From assembly GCA_963841455.1 (NCBI GenBank), contig CAWJCU010000017.1, forward strand, positions 124,001-188,000: a stretch of 64,000 nucleotides of DNA, in the 5' to 3' direction. This document shows positions 52,512 through 61,782 of the stretch, in pieces (positions within the stretch are counted from its first letter, which is position 1; each line of letters begins with the position of its first letter). A model generated the notes under the pieces. The model saw only the letters and a program-made list of their open reading frames with translations, was not told the DNA's origin and made no database searches. Source of the stretch: JAWVFM01 sp963841455. Its GTDB lineage: Bacteria > Actinomycetota > Thermoleophilia > Solirubrobacterales > 70-9. The position numbers were made by a program, and so were the translations under genes.

Positions 52512-54125
52512 CGCCGAGGAGGCCGAGGGTGGTGGCGATCGTCCGCTCGGCGGCGAGGCACAGCCCGAGCCGCGCCTCCTGAACGCCCGCCTCCGCGCCA
52601 ACGACGCGGCAGTCGCGGTAGAAGGCGTGGAAGTCGGCCGCGGTCGCCGTCGCGTAGGCACAGAGCCGATGGGGGGCGAGCCGCACGCCCGCGGTGCCCA
52701 CCTCGCCCGGAAGCTCGAGCAGCCGGCGGACCAGTGCGAGCTCGGACGGCTCGGCGGCCGCGGATAGAGCGCCCTCGTCGGCGGCCGCTGCGCCAAGACC
52801 TTCGAGGTCGAAGTCGTCCAGCTCGGCCTCGGCCTTGCGAAGGATGCTCGCGATCCTCGCGTGCGCGTACTGGACGTAGTAGACGGGGTTGTCCTGCGAC
52901 TGCTTGCGTGCGAGCTCGAGGTCGAGGTCGAGCGTACGGTCGTGGCTTCGCTGGAGCATCAGGAAGCGCGCTGCGTCGGCGCCGATGTCGTCGACGAGCT
53001 CGTCGAGGGTCACGAACTCGCCGCTTCGCTTCGACATCTTGGCCCGCTGACCGCCCTCGACGAGATGGACGAACTGCATGATGGGCGCCTCGAAGCGCTC
53101 GGGGTCGAAGCCGAGCGCGGCGAGCGCCGCCCGCATCCTGGGCACATAGCCGTGGTGGTCGGAACCGACCGGGTCGATCAGGCGGTCGAAGCCGCGCATC
53201 ACCTTGTCGCGGTGGTAGGCGATGTCGACCCCGAAATAGGTGGGCTCGCCGTCGGAGCGGATGAGCACCCGGTCCTTGTCATCGCCCCCCTCCGTCGTGC
53301 GCAGCCAGGTGGCGCCTTCGGCCTCGTAGACAAGCCCCGCCTCTCGAAGCGTCTCGATGGCCTCTGCGACCCGCCCCGCCTCGCGCAGGGACCGCTCCGA
53401 GAACCAGCTGTCGAACCGCACGCCGAACCGGTCCAGCGTCGCCTCGATGCGCCGCCGCATCGCCTCGGTCGCCCTGACGCCGAGGTCCGGAATGTCGTCG
53501 GGTGAGGCGCCCTCGGCGGCGAGCTCATCCACCAGCTCGGCGACGTAATCCCCGCCGTAGCCGTCCTCGGGCGGCTCCTCGCCACGCATGTGCGCGGCAA
53601 TCGACTGCGCGAACAAGGTCACCTGGGCGCCCGCGTCGTTCAGGTAGTACTCGCGCTCGACCTCGTCGCCACCGAACGCGAGCACCCGCGCCACCGCGTC
53701 GCCGAACGCGGCGCCTCGCCCGCCGCCGACGTGGATCGGCCCGGTCGGGTTCGCAGACACGAACTCGATCAGCACCCGCTCCCCCTTTCGGTCCCCCCGC
53801 CGAACCGCTCGCCGGCATCGAGGATCCCCACCACGGCGCGGCGGTGCCACCCGGAGCCCAGGAAGATGTTGAGAAAGCCCGGGCCGGCGACCTCGACCCG
53901 CTCGATTCCCTCCACGCGTTCCGATACGAGCGGGCTCAGCTCGCCCGCCACCTCTCGCGGCGCTCGCTTGAGCGCCGGGGCCAGGAGCATCGCGGCATTC
54001 GTGGAGTAGTCGCCGAGCTCCGGCTTGGGCGGCCGCTCGAGGGTCGGCGCCTGCACGCCGTCCGGGGCGAGCTCCGCCGCCGCGCCCTCGATCGCCTGTC
54101 GCAGTCCCCCGAGCGGATCCATCAT
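52489..54125 (-). CDS. argS: Arginyl-tRNA synthetase, one homopolymer frameshift
   Basis: Class I synthetase charging tRNA-Arg. The N-terminal Add-1-like domain reads LGDYSTNAAMLLAPALKRAP and VAGPGFLNIFLGSGWHRR. The frame breaks at a run of six C (53793-53798), and the catalytic domain resumes in another frame: SANPTGPIHVGGGRGAAFGDA (HIGH site as HVGG, as in mycobacteria), AKMSKRSGEFVTLDEL (KMSK), then the DALR anticodon-binding domain ending LLGVSAPERM. One G missing in the run restores a full enzyme of about 545 residues. As ArgS is essential, this is probably a sequencing indel. Confidence 0.88.
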
Positions 54126-54168
54126 CCGAGTCTAGGCGCGACTCGCGGCGAGTAGGGTGCCGTGCCCA

Positions 54169-55113
54169 ATGCGTGCCCTCGTCACCGGTGGCGCCGGATT
54201 CATCGGGTCCAACCTCGTCGACGCGCTCGTCGAGCGTGGCGACGAGGTCACGGTGCTCGACGACATCTCCACTGGGCGCCGCGAGAACCTCGACCGCGCG
54301 CTGGCGAGCGGAGTCGAGCTCGTCGAGGGCGACGTCCGCGACGCCTCCGCCGTCTCCTCAGCCTTCGATCGCGCCAAAGCGCAGGCCGTTTACCACCTGG
54401 CCGCCCAGATCGACGTGAGGCGCTCCGTGGCCGATCCGCGGTTCGACCTCGACGTCAACGTCGGCGGGACGATCCAGCTGCTCGAGGCCGCCCGTGAGCG
54501 AGGCACGGAGCGCTTTGCGTTCGCCTCGACGGGGGGTGCGATCTACGGCGAGGGCGACGGGCGGGACCTGCCGCTCGGAGAGGACGCCGAGTGCCGTCCC
54601 GACGCCCCGTACGGCCAGTCGAAGCAGGCCGCCGAGGGTTACGTCGGCGTCTACGCCCGGCTGCACGGCCTCGCGGCGGTCTCCCTGCGCCTCGGAAACG
54701 TCTACGGCCCGCGCCAGGACCCCCTCGGCGAGGCGGGCGTTGCGGCGATCTTTTGCGGGGCGCTGCTGGATGGCCGGACGCCGACCGTCTTCGGCGACGG
54801 CCTGCAGACGCGCGACTACGTTTACGTCGGGGACGTGGTCGACGCCTTCGTCGCAGCGGCTAGCTCCGGGGCAACCGGCGTCTTCAACGTGGGGACCGGG
54901 ATCGAGACCAATGTCCTGGAGCTGGGCGCCACCCTTGCCGGAACCGCCCATGCCGAGTTCGCGCCCGAGCACGCCCCGCCCCGTCCCGGAGAGGTGAACC
55001 GCATCTCGATCGACGCGACGCTGGCGCGCGACGAGCTCTCCTGGAAGCCGGTGACCCCCCTTGCCGAAGGCTTGGCCCGAACGCTCGAGTGGGCGCGCGG
55101 TGCGTCCGCTTAG
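54169..55113 (+). CDS. UDP-glucose 4-epimerase-like SDR
   Basis: A 314-residue extended SDR. MRALVTGGAGFIGSNLVDALVERGDEVTVLDDISTG has the Rossmann GxxGxxG and NAD-binding Asp, FASTGGAIYG holds the catalytic Ser/Thr region, YGQSKQAAE the YxxxK, and RLGNVYGPRQDP the substrate loop. This is the GalE/RfbB branch; the exact sugar nucleotide is not fixed. Its TAG overlaps the M48 protease stop (TTAG). The ATG at 54169 gives the canonical N-terminus. Confidence 0.88.
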   Translation: MRALVTGGAGFIGSNLVDALVERGDEVTVLDDISTGRRENLDRALASGVELVEGDVRDASAVSSAFDRAKAQAVYHLAAQIDVRRSVADPRFDLDVNVGGTIQLLEAARERGTERFAFASTGGAIYGEGDGRDLPLGEDAECRPDAPYGQSKQAAEGYVGVYARLHGLAAVSLRLGNVYGPRQDPLGEAGVAAIFCGALLDGRTPTVFGDGLQTRDYVYVGDVVDAFVAAASSGATGVFNVGTGIETNVLELGATLAGTAHAEFAPEHAPPRPGEVNRISIDATLARDELSWKPVTPLAEGLARTLEWARGASA

Positions 55114-56354
55114 CGCGCTCCCCGCTCCCAGGCCAGCGCGTCGCCGATTCGCTGCACCGTCGTCGGGTGGCTGCCGAGCAGGAACTGAGGCAGCGCCGGC
55201 GGGTTCGGATCGGCGACCGAGGAGAGCGCGAGCTTGCGCTGGAGCTGGATGAACGCCTTCGGGTCGTGGGTCTCGTCGAGCGCGAACGAATCGGCGCTCG
55301 CTTCGATCTGGCGCGAGAGCTGGTTGCCGACGAGGCCGATTGCGAGCGCCGCCAGCGCCAGCCCGAGCGCGTAGGCCGGGACCGACCCGGGTGAGCCGGG
55401 AGCGAAGCCGGCGCGCCTCGAGAGCGGCTCACCAATCGACCGCGCGAACAGCAGTCCGAGCGGCGCGGCGATGGCGACGAACGCAAGCCCGCGCAGGATG
55501 TCGTCGTGCTTCACGTGGCCCAACTCGTGGGCGACGACGGATGCGAGCTGGGCCTGGTCGGTGCCCTCGATGAGGTTGTCGTAGAGCACGACGCGCTTGG
55601 TCGGGCCAAGACCGTCGACGTAGGCGTTCAGTGAGCGGACGCGCCGGCTCGCGTCGACGCGGTAGACGTTCCCCACGTCCACCCCGGCGCGCCTCGCGAG
55701 CTTCAGCACCTCGGCCCGCGCCGGGCTCGAATTCGGCAGAGCCTGGAAGCGGTTGAAGAGAGGGGCGAGGACCACGGGCGCGAGCCATGTCATGACGGCC
55801 GCGACCGCGACGACGAGCGCGCTGCCCGGAACCCACCATGCGCGCGGAAGACGGCGAACGAGCGCGGCGAAGCCCGCGGCGATCGGCGCGGCGATGGCGG
55901 CGCCGATCGCCGCCTGCTTGGCGGTGTCGCCGAGCCAGGAGCCGATGTCCTGCGTCGAGATCCCGAAATCGACCGCGCGCTCGTGCGCCGCGATGCCGAC
56001 GGGGAGGCTCGCGACCGCGACGGCGACGGAGAGTCCGGCGCCCACGGCCGCGGCGCCGAGCACGGGCCTGGCACCGGCCCGTGCGAGCGCGACGCGCACA
56101 ATGCGCGGCCGGCCGGTCGCCGCGCATGCGAGCACGGCCATCTCGATCGCGACGCCGCCGACGTAGAGCCAGAGCTGGCCATCGCTGTAGTCGCGCCCGC
56201 GATCGATCTCGGCCTGCGTGAAGTAGTCGCTTGCCGACGCCGAAGCCGGCGAGATGGGTGCCGGCCGCGGACGCAGCAGGAACGCTCCCACCTCAGCGAT
56301 CAGGACCATTCCGACGGCTGCCGCGCCGGCTCGCGCGAGCGTGCTGCGACGCAT
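55110..56354 (-). CDS. M48-family membrane metalloprotease (Ste24/CAAX protease-like)
   Basis: A 414-residue multi-spanning zinc protease. The catalytic HExxH is in VVAHELGHVKHDD, and the third ligand region QIEASADSFALDETHDP lies downstream. VYRVDASRRVRSLNAYVDGLGPTKRVVLYDNLIEGT is the Ste24-type substrate-binding segment. The first half has about five helices. It is a probable membrane protein quality-control or peptide-processing enzyme. It converges with the epimerase. Confidence 0.87.
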   Translation of the reverse strand: MRRSTLARAGAAAVGMVLIAEVGAFLLRPRPAPISPASASASDYFTQAEIDRGRDYSDGQLWLYVGGVAIEMAVLACAATGRPRIVRVALARAGARPVLGAAAVGAGLSVAVAVASLPVGIAAHERAVDFGISTQDIGSWLGDTAKQAAIGAAIAAPIAAGFAALVRRLPRAWWVPGSALVVAVAAVMTWLAPVVLAPLFNRFQALPNSSPARAEVLKLARRAGVDVGNVYRVDASRRVRSLNAYVDGLGPTKRVVLYDNLIEGTDQAQLASVVAHELGHVKHDDILRGLAFVAIAAPLGLLFARSIGEPLSRRAGFAPGSPGSVPAYALGLALAALAIGLVGNQLSRQIEASADSFALDETHDPKAFIQLQRKLALSSVADPNPPALPQFLLGSHPTTVQRIGDALAWERGAR

Positions 56355-56411
56355 GGCCCGTACGATAAGCGCCTCTCGTTCCGCCCCTACATCTAACCGG
56401 GGCCACGGACC

Positions 56412-57143
56412 ATGCGCCTCGGCGTCATCTCCGACATCCACGCGAACCTGCCCGCGCTCGAAGCCGTGCTGGCCGAGATCGACGCGGCCGACGTCGACGA
56501 GCTCTGGTCGCTCGGCGACGTGGTCGGCTACGGCGCCGAGCCGGATGCCTGCGCCCAGGCGGTGGCGGAGCGCTGCAGCGTCTCGCTCGTCGGCAACCAC
56601 GATCTCGGGGTTCTCGACGCTCTCGACCTGAGCACGTTCTCGCCGGCTGCCGCCGACGCCGTCCGCTGGACCCAGAGGACCGCGCGGCCCGAGACGCTCA
56701 GATATCTGCGCGAGCTCGAGCCCTCGGACGAGAGCCGCGAGATCGCTGTCTACCACGCCTCTCCGCGCGACCCCGTCTGGGAGTACGTGCTGTGGCCGGA
56801 GCAGGCCGAGGAGTGCATGGCGCTCCAGGCCGAGCGCGTGAGCCTCGTCGGCCACTCCCATCTCGCCCTCCGCTTCGGGCCCGCGCCGGGCGGCGGCGTC
56901 CGTGCGGAGCAGCCGACCGCCGGGGAGTCAGCCGACATCAACAACGGCCGCTGGCTCCTCAACCCGGGAAGCGTGGGCCAGCCCCGAGATCGGGACCCCC
57001 GCGCCGCATGGCTCGAGCTCGACACCGAGGCCTGGCAAGCGACGTGGCATCGCGTCGCCTACGACATCGACCGAGCCGCGAATGCGATCCTCGCTGCCGA
57101 GCTTCCAGAGCACCTCGGACGGCGCCTCTATAGCGGCCAATGA
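56412..57143 (+). CDS. Metallophosphoesterase (YfcE/MJ0936-like)
   Basis: A 243-residue calcineurin-like phosphoesterase with SDIHANLPALEAVL (DxH), LGDVVGYGAEP (GD), VGNHDLGVLD (GNHD) and VGHSHLALRF (GHxH) in order, so both metal sites are complete. Many such proteins are cytosolic phosphodiesterases of unknown substrate. It diverges from the M48 gene at 56354 (57-bp gap). The lipoprotein gene starts 39 bp downstream. Confidence 0.9.
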   Translation: MRLGVISDIHANLPALEAVLAEIDAADVDELWSLGDVVGYGAEPDACAQAVAERCSVSLVGNHDLGVLDALDLSTFSPAAADAVRWTQRTARPETLRYLRELEPSDESREIAVYHASPRDPVWEYVLWPEQAEECMALQAERVSLVGHSHLALRFGPAPGGGVRAEQPTAGESADINNGRWLLNPGSVGQPRDRDPRAAWLELDTEAWQATWHRVAYDIDRAANAILAAELPEHLGRRLYSGQ

Positions 57144-57181
57144 TGCAAGCGCGGGCAAAGGGAGCACCTAGACTCGCCGCG

Positions 57182-57535
57182 ATGCGGAACTCCGCTCGCC
57201 TCATGGCTCTCGCGGCTTCGGCGGCCCTGCTCGTGGCCGGCTGCGGGTCGTCGAATTCGAGCCTGCCGAAGGACATCCCGCCGGCGAACGCGCAGGGCCT
57301 GAACGGCTATCTCGTACAGGCTCAGCAGGCCTGCACGCTTGGGGACAGGTTCGCGCTTGTGCAGGCGGCGAGGCTGTACTCGCGGGCGGTCGCCAACCTC
57401 CCCACCACGGTCGACGCGCAGGTCATCACCGTGCTCCGCAAGGGCGGCGACAACCTCACCAGCCTCGCGCGCAGGGGCGAGGGCTGCCAGACGGGCGCCA
57501 CGGGCGCGACCGGCATCTTCGGGGCGGTGCCGTGA
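57182..57535 (+). CDS. Small lipoprotein
   Basis: A 117-residue lipoprotein. The signal has RNSARLMALAASAALLVAGC (lipobox VAGC). The mature part is short, with one Cys pair (QQACTLG and GEGCQTG) and no recognisable domain. It overlaps the kinase start by GTGA, so the kinase and lipoprotein are probably one operon, and it may be a sensor or accessory partner of the kinase. Confidence 0.75.
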   Translation: MRNSARLMALAASAALLVAGCGSSNSSLPKDIPPANAQGLNGYLVQAQQACTLGDRFALVQAARLYSRAVANLPTTVDAQVITVLRKGGDNLTSLARRGEGCQTGATGATGIFGAVP

Positions 57536-58762
57536 TGGCCGGCGCGGCGACGACCATCTCGGGCCGGTACGAGCTCGGTGACCGGCTCGGCTCGGGCGGC
57601 ATGTCGACGGTCTACCGGGCCGTCGACCACGTGCTCGAGCGCACGGTGGCGGTGAAGATCCTCGCCGAGCACCTCTCCGACGACGAGAAGTTCATCGCCC
57701 GCTTCCGCCGCGAGGCGCTCGCCGTCGCGAAGCTCATCCATCCCAACATCGTCCAGGTCTACGACACGGGCGTCGACGAGCACCGCCACTACATCGTCAT
57801 GGAGTACGTCGAGGGCCGCTCCGGCGCCCAGCTACTTCACTCCAAGGGTCGCCTCGGGCCCGAGGCCGCAGTCGAGATCGGCGTGCAGGCGTGCGCGGGG
57901 CTCGACTACGCCCACAAGCAGGGGATCATCCACCGCGACGTCAAGCCCGGGAACCTCATGGTGATCGGCGGACCGGCCGGCCACCCGCCGTCGGCCTCGC
58001 GAGCGCACGACCCGCCGACGAACGAGATGACGGTCAAGCTGACCGACTTCGGGATCGCCCGGGCGGCCGAGCAGACCCGCCTCACCCAGGTCGGCTCCGT
58101 CGTCGGGACGGCGGCCTACCTGTCCCCGGAGCTCGCGCGCGGCGCCGAGCCGACCCCCGGCGCGGACGTCTACGCCCTGGGCGTCGTGATCTACCAGCTC
58201 CTCACGGCGCGACTGCCATGGGAGGGCACGACCCTCGCCGAGCTCGCAACGCGGCGCGAGAACGAGGCCCCGCTCTCCCCGAGCACCTACGACCCGGGGG
58301 TTCCGGAGACGCTCTCCGAGGCGGTACTCCGCGCGCTCGCCGGCGACCCGGCAGAGCGCTACACGACGGCGCGCGAGCTGTCGGCCGCGCTGCGCGCCGG
58401 CCTCGCCGGGCGCGAGCCGCCGATCGCGTCCAGCGAGGCGCCGACGTCTCGCCTCGCGGAGGCCACCGCGGCCACGCGCCTGCTCGATCGCGACGAGCCG
58501 GCACGTGGCCGAGCGAGCCTATGCGCAGCGACCCGGTCCGCCGCCGGCCCGGGAGCGGCCCAAGCGCCGGTCCGGCGGTGTGCGCTTCCTGCGGCTTCTG
58601 GGCCTCGTGATCGTCGTCCTGGTCCTCGCCGCGATCATCGCCGGGATCGTGCTCCTCACGACCAACGCGGGCCAGAACAGCGACGTCACCCAGTTCATCA
58701 AGCACAACGTGCCCGATCAGCTGAAGTCCCTGATCGACTTCATCAAGTCCCACACGCAGTAG
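57532..58762 (+). CDS. Hanks-type Ser/Thr protein kinase with C-terminal membrane helix (one frameshift)
   Basis: The kinase domain (about residues 12-275) is intact: LGSGGMSTVYRA (P-loop), VAVKILAEH (Lys), YIVMEYVEG, IIHRDVKPGNLMV (HRD loop), LTDFGIARA (DFG) and YLSPELARG (APE-like). After RLLDRDEP near 58500 the frame shifts. The tail carries a basic patch (RERPKRRSGGVRF), one transmembrane helix (FLRLLGLVIVVLVLAAIIAGIVLL) and a short outside stub with no PASTA domains. One indel joins the parts. Substrates are unknown; glycan or wall control would fit the setting. Confidence 0.83.
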
Positions 58763-58765
58763 AGC

Positions 58766-59461
58766 CTGGACGCGCCGTTCGACACCCTTGTCGACCGCCT
58801 CCGGGCGCACAACCGCCATCCGGTGGTTTGGCGGCTGTGCTTCGAGCGTCAGTCGGAGGCGATCTCGCAAGCGCTCGCCGGCCGGGAGGCGGCTCTCGAC
58901 ATCGGCTGCGGCCCCGAGGTGCACTACGCGAAGCCCGCCGGGACGCGCCTAATCGGGCTCGACCCGTCTCTGCCCTCGCTGGAGGCGACACGAGGCTCTC
59001 GACGTCGAGGCTCCACGCCGGCGCGGCGAGCATCCCGCTCGAGGATTCGAGCGTCGACGCGGTGATCGCGAGCTACGCGCTCCACCACATGGTCGGCGAA
59101 ACCGTTGAGGAATCCTGGGCGAATGTGAAGCGTGCGTTCGCGGAGATCGCGCGAGTCACGCGCCCCGGAGCAGAGGTCCTCGTGCTCGAGATCTGTCCGT
59201 GGCCGATCGTGTGGCCGATCGAGCGCGTCAGCTGGCGGGCCCTGCGGCGCGGACTCGGTCGCCGGCTCGATTTCCTCTTCTGGCGCAGGCAGGCGATCGC
59301 CGGTCTCGGGACGCCAGCTCGCTCCAGGGCGGTTCGCTCGAGGTCCGGCGCTTCAACGTCGAGCCCTGGCGGGTGCTGCCGCCGGTGATCGCACTCCCGT
59401 GCCTACCGGGTCCCTCGGTTCGCCTATCCCTTCGACGCGGTTTTGTTCCGGCTGGACGCTG
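58766..59461 (+). CDS. SAM-dependent methyltransferase, several frameshifts
   Basis: Fragments in order over three frames make one class I methyltransferase: VVWRLCFERQSEAISQALAGREAALDIGCGPEVHYAKPAG (motif I), then LHAGAASIPLEDSSVDAVIASYALHHMVGETVEESW and AEIARVTRPGAEVLVLEICPWPIVWPI, then SLEVRRFNVEPWRVLPPVIALPCL. At least three indels lie between about 58985 and 59400. The start is uncertain (an in-frame CTG at 58766 lies 3 bp after the kinase stop), and the end runs into the tgt 3' region. Confidence 0.55.
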
Positions 59462-60667
59462 CCCTGACCCCACGGCGCCGCGCCGTCGGCGATCGCCGCT
59501 GCGTACCGGCCGAAGGCCCCCGCCGCGATCGCCTCTCGCGCGCCGCTCACCAGCCGCTCCAGGTAGGCGAGGTTGTGGAGGCTCAGCAGGCGCACGCCCG
59601 TCAGCTCGCCGCGCCGCACGAGGTAATGGACGTAGGCGCGGGTGTGGTCCCGGCACGCCGGGCACGAGCAGCCCTCGACGAGCGGGGCCTCGTCGAGGGC
59701 GTGGACGCCGTGCCGGAGGTCGAACCGGAACCGGCGCTCGGGCAGCGGCGCGAGCGCCATGCCGTGCCGCGCGAGCCGGGTCGGCATCGCGCAGTCGAAG
59801 AGGTCGATGCCGCTCGGCGATGCCCGCCATCAGGTCGTCGGGCTCGCCGATGCCGAGCAGGTGGCGCGGCGCGGCCTCCGGCAGGAGTGGCGCCACGAAC
59901 TCCGACGAGCGCAGTGCATCTGCGGCTTGTCCTGGCCGAGGGTCCCGCCGATCGCAAGCCCATCGACGTCGGCCGACCGCGACGCGCTCGGCGGACTCGC
60001 GGCGCAGGTCCTCGTCGACGCCGCCCTGGACGATCCCGAAGACCGCCTGCGTCGCCGGGCCGGCCTCGGCGTGCCAGGCGAGGCAGCGATCGAGCCACCG
60101 GTGCGTCCGCTCGGTGGACCGCGCCGTGTAGTCGCGATCGGCGTGGAACGGGGTGCACTCGTCGAAGGCGAGGGCGATGTCGGAGCCGAGCGCCGCCTGG
60201 ATCCGCATCGAGTCCTCCGGGCCGATGAAGCGCTCGCTTCCGTCGACGTAGGAGCGGAAGCGCACGCCATCCTCGGAGATGTCGAGCACGGCGCCCGCGC
60301 TCGTGGCACCTCGCTCGCGGCCCTTGATCTCGTCGGCCACGCCGCCGTGGGCGAGCGAGAAGACCTGAAACCCGCCGGAGTCGGTGATGGTCGCCCCTCG
60401 CCAGCCCATGAACCGGGCGAGGCCGCCGAGGGCCGCGATCCGCTCCTCGCCGGGCGCCAGATGCAGGTGGTAGGTGTTGCCGAGGACGAGCTCGAACCCC
60501 AGCGCGGCGACGTCCGCCGCGGCCAGGGAGCGCACGCTTCCCTGCGTAGCGAGGGGAACGAAGGCCGGCGTCGCGACCGTGCCACCCGCAACGTGAGCCG
60601 CCCGGCTCGGGCGGCCGCCGTCGCGGTGGGTGATCTCGAAGGCGAGGCGGTCCGGCTCGGATCTCAC
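59353..60667 (-). CDS. tgt: tRNA-guanine transglycosylase (queuosine pathway), several frameshifts
   Basis: Exchanges guanine-34 in GUN anticodons for the queuine precursor. The GTG start at 60667 leads into FEITHRDGGRPSRAAHVAGGTVATPAFVPLATQG. LGNTYHLHLAPG, ITDSGGFQVFSLA (catalytic Asp region) and FDECTPFHADRDY follow in one frame. The GTL/nucleotide loop (LAIGGTLGQDK), FDCAMPTRLARHG and the zinc site CSCPACRDHTRAYVHYL are spread over other frames, so indels lie near 59985, 59925 and 59820. The true C-terminus is probably near 59490; 59353 is only the next in-frame stop. Confidence 0.85.
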
Positions 60668-60682
60668 GACCCGGACCCTAGA

Positions 60683-60736
60683 GCGACGAACGTCCCGCGC
60701 TGGTGGTCTATAGGGGCGAGCGAGGGACGTTCGCGG
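60683..60736. repeat. Inverted-repeat element, copy 2 (upstream of tgt)
   Basis: The left arm GCGACGAACGTCCCGCGCT (60683-60701) pairs with AGCGAGGGACGTTCGCGG (60719-60736), with a 17-base loop containing CTATAGGGG. It sits 16 bp from the tgt start and 5 bp from the ATG of the divergent GT gene. It matches the element at 4598-4648 in both arms and in the loop CTAT-GG. Confidence 0.7.
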
Positions 60737-60740
60737 AAGA

Positions 60741-61782
60741 ATGCGCGGCGTGGTGATTGCCTCCTCCTGGTACGCCCAGCATGCTCGGCGGCGCCCTCCG
60801 GGACCTCGAGGAGGCGCTCGCGGACCCGCCTCCCGTCGCCGCTCTATCGAGCGACGAGGCGGCTCGGACTGTTGCGCGGCCTCGCGATGGCCGCCCTCGC
60901 CGGGCGCGACGGCACCCTCGTGCTCACGGCCGGCGAGCCCGGCGCGACCACGGCGCTCGTGCTCTCGGCCCTCGTCCGCCGCCGCCGCGTGGTCCTGCTC
61001 GAGCTGCTGGCGCCACCCCCCTCCCTCTCCGCCTGGCGCCGCGCGCTCCGCGGCCTGTGGCGCCGCGCCGTGGTGCGCCCGGCGGCGACGCGGGCCGTTC
61101 TCGCGGCGCAGGTCCTGACGGAGGCCGAGCGCGCCGAGTGCGCGCGCCTGTTCGGGATCGACGCCGAGCGGCATCCGGCACGTGCCGTGGGCCTGGTGCC
61201 GCAACCCCGACGAGCCTGCGCCGGCGGTCGAGCGGACCGGCGTCGTCGTCTCCGGGCGCGCTTGGTGCGACTGGGCCACCGTCTTCGCCGCGGCCCGGGG
61301 GCGCGATTGGCCGCTCACCGTCGTCTGCGGCAAGCAGGACCTTCCCGAGGTCGGAGCCCTGAACCGGGAGGGCGCTGCGCGAGTACTCGTCGACGTGCCG
61401 GGGCCAGAGCACGATCTGCTCGTGGGTGGCGCCGCCGTCTACGTGATCGCGCTGGAGGACCAGCTCGGCAGCGCCGGCCAGGTGCGCCTCATGACGGCGA
61501 CGCAGGCGCGCACCCCGGTCGTCGCGTCCGACGTCGCGGCCCTCGACGGCTACGTCGTCGACGGCGAGACGGCGCTGCTCGTACCGCCCGGAGATCCGGC
61601 GGCGCTGCGGACGGCCACCGAGCGGCTCCTGGCGAAACCCGAGGAGGCCTCGCGCCTCGCCGAGCGTGCGTTCGAGCGGGCGGCCAGCCTGGACCTACCC
61701 GATGTACTTCGACGCGGTCCGCGAGCTGATCGAGGGCGCGCTCGCTAGAGACCCCGGCGCCGCACCACCTGCGGCACCGTGA
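60741..61782 (+). CDS. GT4-like glycosyltransferase, several frameshifts
   Basis: The ATG at 60741 gives MRGVVIASSWYAQHARR. The middle (LRGLAMAALAGRDGTLVLTAGEPGATTALVLSALVRRRRVVLLELL) and the end (VVVSGRAWCDWATVFAAARGRDWPLTVVCGKQDLPEVG, QARTPVVASDVAALDGYVVDGETALLVPPGD) lie in other frames. The last feature is the GT4 donor-loop pattern. At least three indels are needed. It converges on the priming sugar transferase, overlapping its stop, so it probably belongs to the same glycan pathway. The end position is approximate. Confidence 0.6.

Noticed and set aside
53700..53760. ArgRS HVGG in place of HIGH as a novelty
   Set aside because: A Gly in the last position is known in actinobacterial ArgRS (mycobacterial HIGG), so it is not new.
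59642..61729. 695-residue plus-strand frame across tgt and the GT gene
   Set aside because: The first 1 kb is antisense to tgt. Only its last third corresponds to real GT4-like sequence.
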